Shown here: positions 46,545 through 54,300 of the stretch, piece by piece
Numbering within the stretch: position 1 is the first letter of the stretch
Layout of the letters: each line of letters begins with the position of its first letter
Source of the DNA: Marine Group III euryarchaeote CG-Bathy1
GTDB taxonomy: Archaea; Thermoplasmatota; Poseidoniia; MGIII; CG-Epi1
Reading direction: 5' to 3'
Length of the DNA: 64,000 bases
Assembly (NCBI GenBank): GCA_001875425.1
Contig: MIYU01000019.1
Coordinates: 1-64,000 of the forward strand
Notes under the pieces: generated by a model
Told to the model about the DNA's origin: nothing
What the model saw: the letters and a program-made list of their open reading frames with translations, nothing else
Database searches by the model: none
Translations under genes and position numbers: made by a program

Positions 46545-46553
46545 TTTATAATC
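46545..46553 (+). promoter_or_regulatory. TATA box and strong Shine-Dalgarno near pyrB
   Basis: TTTATAATC is centred about 26 nt before the GTG start at 46575. GGAGGG at 46564-46569 is a strong ribosome-binding site. The two cannot both serve the same transcript, because a start of transcription at about 46573 would leave the GGAGGG outside the message. A second upstream promoter may exist. Confidence 0.4.
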
Positions 46554-46574
46554 CACCACCACAGGAGGGCCAAC

Positions 46575-47477
46575 GTGAAACACATCGTAACTATTGAAGA
46601 TTTAAACAATAAGGACATAATTGACATTCTTGACAGAGCGAAAAAACTCGTCCCTATTGCAGAAGGAAAAAAAACATCTAACTCTCTTTCTGGAAAAATC
46701 GTAGCTACCTGTTTTTTCGAACCATCTACCAGAACAAGACTTTCCTTCGAAACAGCAATTTCACGCCTCGGAGGAAACTATATCGGTTTCGCTGATCCTT
46801 CTGCAACATCTCATATCAAAGGAGAAACTCTTTCAGATTCAATTAGAATGGTTTCAGGCTATGCTGACGCAGTCGTTCTTCGACACCCGCAAGAAGGTTC
46901 TGCAAGACTCGCAGCAGACATTTCTCCAGTCCCTATCATAAATGGTGGCGATGGAGCTGGGCAACATCCAACACAAACATTACTGGATTTATTTACAATT
47001 AGAGAAGAAGTCGGTAAATTAGAAGGCCTTAACGTTGGCTTATTGGGTGATTTAAGATATGGACGAACCGTTCATTCATTATCAGAAGCTTTATCTAGAT
47101 TTAACAACAAACTTCATTTCATATCTCCAGAAAATCTAGCTATACCTGATAGAGTCAAAGATGTTCTAGGTCCAGACTGCTGGTCTGAGAGTAATGAACT
47201 CGAAAAAATTCTTCCAGATTTGGACGTTCTTTATGTAACTAGAATACAAAAAGAACGATTCCCCGACATCGAAGACTATCTTAAAGTTGCAGATATTTAT
47301 CGTATTACTGCCGAACTATTGAGAGATGCTAAACCAGAACTCAAAGTAATGCACCCACTACCACGTGTATCTGAAATATCAACAGATGTAGATGAAACAC
47401 CACACGCCGCTTATTTCAAACAGGCATTCAACGGCGTACCTGTTAGAATGGCACTATTGGAAACCCTAATGGAGTAA
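46575..47477 (+). CDS. pyrB: Aspartate carbamoyltransferase catalytic subunit
   Basis: The 300-residue enzyme makes carbamoyl-aspartate in pyrimidine synthesis. The carbamoyl-phosphate motif FFEPSTRTRLSFETA is near 49-63, the aspartate-side HPTQTLLDLFT near 134, and LGDLRYGRTVHSL plus HPLPRV follow. The length is normal for PyrB. The start is GTG at 46575 after a GGAGGG site. pyrI follows after 4 nt. Confidence 0.95.
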   Translation: MKHIVTIEDLNNKDIIDILDRAKKLVPIAEGKKTSNSLSGKIVATCFFEPSTRTRLSFETAISRLGGNYIGFADPSATSHIKGETLSDSIRMVSGYADAVVLRHPQEGSARLAADISPVPIINGGDGAGQHPTQTLLDLFTIREEVGKLEGLNVGLLGDLRYGRTVHSLSEALSRFNNKLHFISPENLAIPDRVKDVLGPDCWSESNELEKILPDLDVLYVTRIQKERFPDIEDYLKVADIYRITAELLRDAKPELKVMHPLPRVSEISTDVDETPHAAYFKQAFNGVPVRMALLETLME

Positions 47478-47481
47478 TAAC

Positions 47482-47940
47482 ATGGAAGGCAATCTACTGA
47501 AAGTACAACCGATAAGAAATGGAACAGTTATCGATCATATCAATGCCAATATGGCCCTTAAAATTATTCAAATTTTACGTTTAAGTGATTCTGGTTCTAC
47601 AGTAAGTGTTCTAATCAATGTGCCTAGTAAAAAACTAAATAAAAAAGACATGATAAAAATAGAAGATCGGGAATTATCTAAAGAAGATTCAGCAAAACTC
47701 GCGTTATTGTCTCCAGGTGCACATGTCAATATTATTCGAAATTACACAGTCGCAGAAAAATTACCAGTAAAAATTCCTAATACAATCAGTAATGTCGCAT
47801 CGTGCCCAAGTACAAATTGCATCTCTAATAATGAAAGAGGTAGTACTAGCCGTCTTGAACTCAAAAGCGAAGTGCCGTTGATACTCTCTTGCTATTATTG
47901 TAATAGACGTGTTGATGAGAATAATTTAGTTTTGAATTAA
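47482..47940 (+). CDS. pyrI: Aspartate carbamoyltransferase regulatory subunit
   Basis: The 152-residue protein binds nucleotides and zinc and joins PyrB trimers into the regulated holoenzyme. It has the N-terminal nucleotide-binding pattern GTVIDHI and a C-terminal zinc domain with CPSTNC and CYYC. The length and motif order are normal. It follows pyrB with a 4-nt gap and ends 4 nt inside the convergent arcC. Confidence 0.94.
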   Translation: MEGNLLKVQPIRNGTVIDHINANMALKIIQILRLSDSGSTVSVLINVPSKKLNKKDMIKIEDRELSKEDSAKLALLSPGAHVNIIRNYTVAEKLPVKIPNTISNVASCPSTNCISNNERGSTSRLELKSEVPLILSCYYCNRRVDENNLVLN

Positions 47941-48857
47941 TTAGTAATAATCGTACCAGCTTCTCCTTGTAAAGCCAATGATATTTTTTCTGTTGAGGTT
48001 ATTATTGCCATTTCACCACCTCTCTCTAAAAATTGAATTCCAGCTTCTACTTTAGGCCCCATCGATCCTTCTGGAAATTCTCCTTTTTCATAATACAGTT
48101 TAATTTCATCCTTGGTAATTTTCTCAAGAGGAGTTTTCTCTTTTCCAACCCACACATTATCTACATCAGTAGCAATTATCAAATGGGTAGCATTCAATTC
48201 ACATGCCAGCAGACTTGCTACAGAATCTTTGTCTATAACTCCTTCTACACCTTCATATCCCCTTTCTGTCGTCACTACAGGCGTTCCACCACCCCCTGCA
48301 GTTATTACTAATACTCGATTTTCAAAAAGAGATCTTATTATTTCCAACTCCACAACTCTTTTTGGTTTAGGGGAAGGTACCAATCTTCTTAATCCTCTAT
48401 CTGTTTTTTTTACAAACCATCCTTTCCGCTCTAATTCTGCTTTATTTTCAATAGAATAATAAGGCCCTATTGGTTTAATTGCATTACGAAAAGAATCTTT
48501 ATCAGAATCAATCTCTACTTGCGCCAACATTGCCAATACTTCTCTTGAACCATTATTTTTTAAAATTAAATTCCGAACAGTTCTCTCTAGTAAATATCCC
48601 AAACCTCCTTGAGTATCTGAAACTAAATGATCCAATGGTCTCGGAGGGGTTTTAGGAATAGAAGCTTCAACTCTTAACAATGCATTTCCAACTTGAGGTC
48701 CATTTCCATGCGTTATCAAAATTTTCTCTCTTCCAGACAAAAGAGTTTCGATAGGTTGTAAAGATTGCTTCGCTCTTTTCAATTCAGATTCAACAGTTCC
48801 ATCATCATTAGGACGTAACAGGGCATTACCACCTAGGGCAAGCACAATCCTCATCAA
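47937..48857 (-). CDS. arcC: Carbamate kinase
   Basis: The 306-residue amino acid kinase interconverts carbamoyl phosphate and ATP with carbamate. Signatures are the N-terminal LALGGNALL, HGNGPQVGN near 50, VSDTQGGLGYLL, the ITAGGGGTPV block, and the C-terminal GPKVEAGIQFLE. The length fits. The gene overlaps rpl11 by 4 nt, so it is the last gene of the ftsZ operon, and it faces pyrBI. Together these suggest local supply or use of carbamoyl phosphate, but no carbamoyl-phosphate synthase is in view. Confidence 0.92.
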   Translation of the reverse strand: MMRIVLALGGNALLRPNDDGTVESELKRAKQSLQPIETLLSGREKILITHGNGPQVGNALLRVEASIPKTPPRPLDHLVSDTQGGLGYLLERTVRNLILKNNGSREVLAMLAQVEIDSDKDSFRNAIKPIGPYYSIENKAELERKGWFVKKTDRGLRRLVPSPKPKRVVELEIIRSLFENRVLVITAGGGGTPVVTTERGYEGVEGVIDKDSVASLLACELNATHLIIATDVDNVWVGKEKTPLEKITKDEIKLYYEKGEFPEGSMGPKVEAGIQFLERGGEMAIITSTEKISLALQGEAGTIITN

Positions 48858-49324
48858 AATTTGTCGCTGTATTCTCCAGCTTTCATTGCAGCTTGCACAT
48901 CTTTAGGATCTTTCCCTTCAGCAGATAAGCCCATTGATTTTGCAACTCCTAAGACTTCTGAAGCCTGCGCTCTTAAATCTGCACCACTGAGTCCAGATGT
49001 TTTCTGTTTAGCTACTGTTATGGCTTGTTCAATTGTTATATCTGCAGCAACAACAGTACCTGCTTCTCCAGATCCCTTTTCAATACCTAATACCATTTTT
49101 ATTAGAGAAGATGTAGGTGGTGTTCCTATTTCTAATTTAAATGTTTTATCATCTTCAACAAAGACCTTTACAGGAACTTGCATTCCTTCCATACTTGCAG
49201 TTACTTTGTTAATCTCTTCAATTACTTCTTTTACATTCACTCCGCTTGGCCCTAGAGCCGGTCCTAGCGGCGGTCCTGCATTTGCTTTACCTGCTTGAAC
49301 TACTGCATCAACTACATTGCCCAT
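48854..49324 (-). CDS. rpl11: Ribosomal protein L11
   Basis: The 156-residue protein of the GTPase-associated centre has the N-terminal block AGKANAGPPLGPALGPSGVN and the C-terminal RNA-binding domain with TSSLIKMVLGIEKGSGEA. The length fits archaeal L11. The order ftsZ-secE-spt5-rpl11 is the usual archaeal arrangement. It overlaps arcC by 4 nt and follows spt5 after 2 nt. Confidence 0.96.
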   Translation of the reverse strand: MGNVVDAVVQAGKANAGPPLGPALGPSGVNVKEVIEEINKVTASMEGMQVPVKVFVEDDKTFKLEIGTPPTSSLIKMVLGIEKGSGEAGTVVAADITIEQAITVAKQKTSGLSGADLRAQASEVLGVAKSMGLSAEGKDPKDVQAAMKAGEYSDKF

Positions 49325-49326
49325 AT

Positions 49327-49854
49327 CTATTTTTCTCCTCTTTCAAGAACACTAACATGATCTCCTCGAACCGTTATAGGAATAGGAACCATAGCCTCAA
49401 ACAATTCCACAGTAACTTCTTCTTTAGATTCATCAATTCTTTGAACTCGCGCTTTCTCTCCTTTGAAAGGACCAGCTATCACTTCCACAATATTTCCTTC
49501 TTCAATACCAGAAACTGCAGGTGGCGGTGTTAGGTGGGGTCTAAGCTCGTCTAAAGTAATAGTTCCAAATGTTGGTTGCCCAGCTCTTCCATATTTACCA
49601 GCTTTACCAGCCTTCATAACAAGTCCTCTTGCGTAAGTTAAACCTTTCAATTGATCTCTTAATACTTCAGGATGTTCTGCTTCTACAAACAAATATCCTC
49701 TAAGTTTGGATGGAGCTAATATCGAATATACAGGCGCTCCACTTCTCCTTATCCTATCTCCTAATTTTTCCCCAACCGTTCTTTCATGACCTAGTTGAGT
49801 TTTCATTGTGTATATCTGAGTTTCAGGCTTCTCTTCTTCATTGATTTCATCCAT
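49327..49854 (-). CDS. spt5: Transcription elongation factor Spt5 (NusG)
   Basis: The protein of about 175 residues binds the RNA polymerase clamp with Spt4. The NGN domain (about 10-100) has YTMKTQLGHERTV and LRGYLFVEAE, and the KOW domain has EEGNIVEVIAGPFKGEKARV near 118-137. The frame is open to 49965 across the secE 3' end, but that part reads as a secE shadow, so the ATG at 49852-49854 is used. The gene lies 5 nt after secE. Confidence 0.93.
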   Translation of the reverse strand: MDEINEEEKPETQIYTMKTQLGHERTVGEKLGDRIRRSGAPVYSILAPSKLRGYLFVEAEHPEVLRDQLKGLTYARGLVMKAGKAGKYGRAGQPTFGTITLDELRPHLTPPPAVSGIEEGNIVEVIAGPFKGEKARVQRIDESKEEVTVELFEAMVPIPITVRGDHVSVLERGEK

Positions 49855-49859
49855 GTATT

Positions 49860-50099
49860 TTACACTCCAAATAAATCTCTTAGAAATGGCGGTACATTTT
49901 GCCAAAAGTAGTATATGCCAAAACCAATACCACCAGTAATAGCTATACCGATAGCAACCGTCCACGACGTTCTAGTAAACTCATCATAACTAGGTTTCTT
50001 AGCCAATCTCATAACTCTGCCAAGCTGACCTCTAGAAATTTTTCTAGCGCGCTCTTCTAGAGCATCTTGCTTTTTCCAAACCCAATCGACAAAGCTCAT
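49860..50099 (-). CDS. secE: Preprotein translocase subunit SecE/Sec61-gamma
   Basis: The 79-residue translocon subunit has an amphipathic N-terminal half with WKKQDALEERARK, the conserved KKPSYDEF before the membrane helix, then a single hydrophobic helix with TVAIGIAITGGIGFGIYYF. It overlaps ftsZ by 4 nt and precedes spt5, as in many archaea. Confidence 0.92.
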   Translation of the reverse strand: MSFVDWVWKKQDALEERARKISRGQLGRVMRLAKKPSYDEFTRTSWTVAIGIAITGGIGFGIYYFWQNVPPFLRDLFGV

Positions 50100-51190
50100 T
50101 GTACAAAGTCTATTCCATACCTCGTTTCTAAATCCTCTTCTATGCTACTAGGTGGTCCCAAGATTTGTTCCGACTTAACCCCCGTTACAACCAACATAAC
50201 TCTGATAGAATTATCCAATTCTGGATCCACCGAAGCTCCCCAAATGATTCTAGCCTCTTTATTAATCTTACTATAAATTTCTTCTAGAACTGTTTCTGCT
50301 TCTTTCAATGACATATCACTCCCGCCTGTAACGTTCACTAATGCACCACTGGCGCCTTCAATGTCCACTTCAATAAGAGGGGATGAAAGCGCAGCTTTGA
50401 CAGCTTCCGAAGCCCTATCTGCACCACTACCTTCTCCTGTTCCAATCATTGCAACACCCGATTCTGTAGTCATAATTGATCTTAAATCTGCAAAATCAAT
50501 GTTAACTAAACCAGTCGCAGTAGTTATTTCAGACATACATTTTATTGCACCAGCTAAAATATCATCAGCCTCTCTAAACGCTTGATTTAATGGTAATTGA
50601 GAGATATCATCATTTAACAATCTATCGTTAGGAATAACAATTACAGTATCAACAACTTTTCGTAATCTTTCTAATCCCTGCCTAGCATTTTCCATTCTTT
50701 TAGCGCCTTCATTTGTAAAAGGCATTGTAACAACTGCAATAGTCAATGCTTTTTGTTGCTTAGCCAACTTTGCAAATACAGGCAAAGAACCAGTCCCAGT
50801 ACCTCCTCCTAGTCCTGCAGTCAAGAAAACAATATCAGCATCTGTACACGCTTCTAGTATTTCACTCCTACTTTCGTCTGCAGCCGCTTGTCCTATTACT
50901 GGGTCGGAACCGGCACCCATTCCTCTGGCGCACTCTCTACCAATCAACATCTTATTTTCTGCAATCGTACTTAACAAATGTTGCGCATCAGTATTAGCAG
51001 CTAACATTTCAACACCTTCAACACCTTCTTCAGATAATCTAGTTAGGGTATTATTTCCACCCCCACCACATCCAACAATCAGGATATTAGTTTTCAAATC
51101 GGATATGAGCTCTTGCAGAATCTCCTCTTCGCTTTTCTCTTCTTGCGATTCGGTCGTTGGTTCTGAAGATTCCTCATTCAAATCTGTCAT
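50096..51190 (-). CDS. ftsZ: Cell-division GTPase FtsZ
   Basis: The 364-residue tubulin-fold GTPase forms the division ring. The nucleotide-binding loop GCGGGGNN is at 40-47 and the tubulin signature GLGGGTGTGS at 126-135, followed by the T7 region with NIDFADL near 225. The acidic N-terminal tail of about 30 residues is longer than in many bacteria. The ATG at 51190 is 26 nt from a TATA-like TTTTAAATAC, so the transcript is nearly leaderless. It heads the operon ftsZ-secE-spt5-rpl11-arcC. Confidence 0.96.
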   Translation of the reverse strand: MTDLNEESSEPTTESQEEKSEEEILQELISDLKTNILIVGCGGGGNNTLTRLSEEGVEGVEMLAANTDAQHLLSTIAENKMLIGRECARGMGAGSDPVIGQAAADESRSEILEACTDADIVFLTAGLGGGTGTGSLPVFAKLAKQQKALTIAVVTMPFTNEGAKRMENARQGLERLRKVVDTVIVIPNDRLLNDDISQLPLNQAFREADDILAGAIKCMSEITTATGLVNIDFADLRSIMTTESGVAMIGTGEGSGADRASEAVKAALSSPLIEVDIEGASGALVNVTGGSDMSLKEAETVLEEIYSKINKEARIIWGASVDPELDNSIRVMLVVTGVKSEQILGPPSSIEEDLETRYGIDFVQ

Positions 51191-51210
51191 ATGTGCTCGA
51201 CTTTCCTTCT

Positions 51211-51220
51211 GTATTTAAAA
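51211..51220 (-). promoter_or_regulatory. TATA box for the ftsZ operon
   Basis: Minus-strand TTTTAAATAC is centred about 26 nt upstream of the ftsZ ATG, with a purine-rich GAAGGAAAG between. This predicts a leaderless or near-leaderless transcript. Confidence 0.5.
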
Positions 51221-51271
51221 ACCACCTATACAAAAAAACCATAGAAAGACACATAATATTCACTCAAAAGG

Positions 51272-51279
51272 GTTTAAAT
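51272..51279 (+). promoter_or_regulatory. TATA box for the giant surface-protein gene
   Basis: GTTTAAAT predicts transcription starting at about 51300. That is past the GTG at 51293 and about 14 nt before the ATG at 51314, so it favours the shorter start. Confidence 0.4.
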
Positions 51280-51313
51280 CCTATCACCAAACGTGGGATT
51301 ACGAGAAAAACTG

Positions 51314-54300
51314 ATGAATATTCACATCTCACCCCCAAAATATTTCCGCCAATTATTGGTTTTCTTAACAGTTTTACTTTTACTATCTCAAACAAATTTC
51401 GTCGCTATTACTTCCTCCACAACACAAAAGGCCGACAGTCAAGGATATGGCATTACAGAAGTACTCGATTTAAATTTTAAAGAAATAAACGAGAAGGATA
51501 ATCTGGATGATATCGTAGACCCTCTTTTGGATATAGCTAGGGATTCGTACAAGCAATCCACTCTAAATATAACAGAACTTGATGAAAATCACGACAGAGT
51601 CTCCTCATTAAATGCAAGTGAAGATATAGATGCCTCATTCGAGGAAAACATAATTGAAACCAATATCGATTTATCTACAAGAGGGTTCTCTCCAACTGTA
51701 GTCAACGACCCAGAACCGGTCAGAGCCGGTATAATGGATTATATTTTAGGAAATCCCGATTTGTGGCCAGGTGATTTACTAGAGTTAGATACAATTTTCG
51801 ATTTTTTCACTGATACTTATCTAATATATTATGAATATGATTATAATCAGAATGGAATTATTTGGAATCATTGTAGTGACGGTACGGAACCAACAACTCC
51901 TTGGAATGCTACTACCGGTCCTTGCAATGGTAATTGGATTTCAGAAACCCAACTAATCAGGGCCGATTTACTTCAATTTTTAGCTGGAGCCTCTATTCAA
52001 ATTATTACAGACGCAATCATAGATACAATTGGTGAAGGACTCATTGCCGATCTTCTAATAGGTTTCTTGGATGGTCTTGATCAATCTGATTTGGCTTGGG
52101 AAACAATAGACATAGATGGGGATGGTGTGAATGACATGAAAGCACGCATGGTCCCTATTCTGTCTAATATAGATTTTGGAGCTTCATTAAATTTCTCTTT
52201 TCCGCCAGTCGATGACATCTCATTTGGAACTTCTGCCGGTTTAAGATTCGATTTAGAACCATTAGATGGAACTGAAATTGAACATCCAATTGAAGTTTCT
52301 GTTATTAGAGGATTGACCTATACTACAACAGAGGACGACACCGTAACATACGTCTGGACAGTCAATTCTAGATTATCACATATGCCAGAAGAATATCATT
52401 GGGAGGCCTTGATTGAGAATTTTGGAGTAATTTGGGATCTTACTGGTGGCGGCATCAATCCTGGCGATGATCTCTCTGCACTTTCTCCACCATATATCAT
52501 CAGTTACGGCCTTACTGGTGGTCCAGCCTTACCACAAAATAATGGTCTCGATCCTGAATTAATTTTAACTCCAGGATATGTTAGATATGATTGGAATTCT
52601 GTTGGAGATGGGGCTCCTGCAGAAGATGCGATGGAAGATATGACTTTCTTAGAGATAGGTATCAACAATCGAGGAGAACCAGTTCCTGCAGATTTCAGTT
52701 TGAAAATCTATGATCAAGGCAACGAAGCCGAAGAGGGAGATGAAATAGACGGTATCGAAGTATTCGCTTCCAACAATGCCGCGAACGGCATTTTCGATTT
52801 CGATTTCACTTATTTCGAACACAACCGTGATCCAGAAGAAATTCACCCATTCTTTAATCATATCACAGCAAGAATGGAAGGCGTACCGACTGGCGATATT
52901 CCAGAGGACGGCAGGCTGGCTTCTGTATGGTTAGAAGCAAGAAATGAAACAGGTTCTAAAGGATCTAACTGGACTGCAGTAGAGCTCTATTCAAATGGCG
53001 TCATTGAATCTTTCACTTATGGTGATTATGAATACATGTCTGAAACAGATGAAGAAGCAACTTGGGATAATCATGATTATCGTCTATTCACAGGAATTGT
53101 TTTGAAAGATATACCGCAGTATCTCTTTCTAGAAGGGTCATTTCTAATCTTTTCAGATTCCGATCCAGTAACTCCTGATGTAGATTTTGGAGGAGTAACC
53201 GAAGTTGCAAATTTCCTTAATTATGCAATGGTCACTATAGCGGCTAAACTATACAGCATAGGATTGGTTCTGAGAGCTATTCCTGGGGCTGCATTAGGTA
53301 TAAGTCTCGGAGGTGAAGGAGAGGATGGTGCAGTAGACCTCTATATGAGAACGGAGAGGGATTTAGACCCTCAGAAGAAAGCATACATTGGTGAATTTTC
53401 CGTATACTTAACAAGTCACGCTTATTTGGATTTGAATGACAATAGTGAAGATAATTATTTAACAATATATAATCAAACAGCCTTTCTTGAACAGAATTCT
53501 CCAAATCCAGATAGGGCTGCCTTATCTCAATTAAATCAAAATTTCACATTCAGTGGCCGATTACGAGGTATCGGTGATATCCATTACGCTTCTCAAAATC
53601 AAACACGCACGGTCACAATTGATACAGATCCAATATCCGATTTACCTTTCCGAGTTTATTTTGAAAGTGCTGATGAAAATTTAACCGCAGATACTTGGGC
53701 CAATATTTCATTAAGTGATATTCCAAACAGACTAGAATTTGCATTCGATTCTGAAGCGTTTAGTTATAGTGGTGGTGAAGTGGTAGATGGTATAATTCTA
53801 TCCAGCTTCGCGGACGGAACATATTCTAAATTCACTTTGGAACATATACCAGAAAACATTAACGTTGGAACGGGCGATGGCGATTTCTTTTTGAATACTG
53901 ATAGTTGGTTCAATTTCTCTTTTATAATAACAAATATAACTGATAACAATTCTGCCACCGCTACTATTTGGGATGATTCTCTTTATGATGATAGTTACGT
54001 TCTTCTAACACAAAACAACGTTGAAGAAGTGGATTGGTCTGCAAGCCTTAGCGGTCGTTTGAATTGGCTAGATGCATTAGAATTAGATAATTTAGGCAAC
54101 GAATCTGAATTTAGATTATTCTTCCATCAACCCGCCGTTTTCAAAGTTGGCATTTTAGACAATACAGATTATGGCGAAAATAGTGCTAAAGGTGTTAACG
54201 GTTATCTTTCCGTAGAGCCGTTACCAACTGAATTAGTTTTCACCATCTCTTCTAACGACGAAGCGGAAGGTCCAGGAGGAGAGCTAGGTAATATCACAGG

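Noticed and set aside
49855-49965. N-terminal extension of Spt5
   Set aside because: It overlaps secE and reads as an out-of-frame shadow rich in Trp and Tyr.
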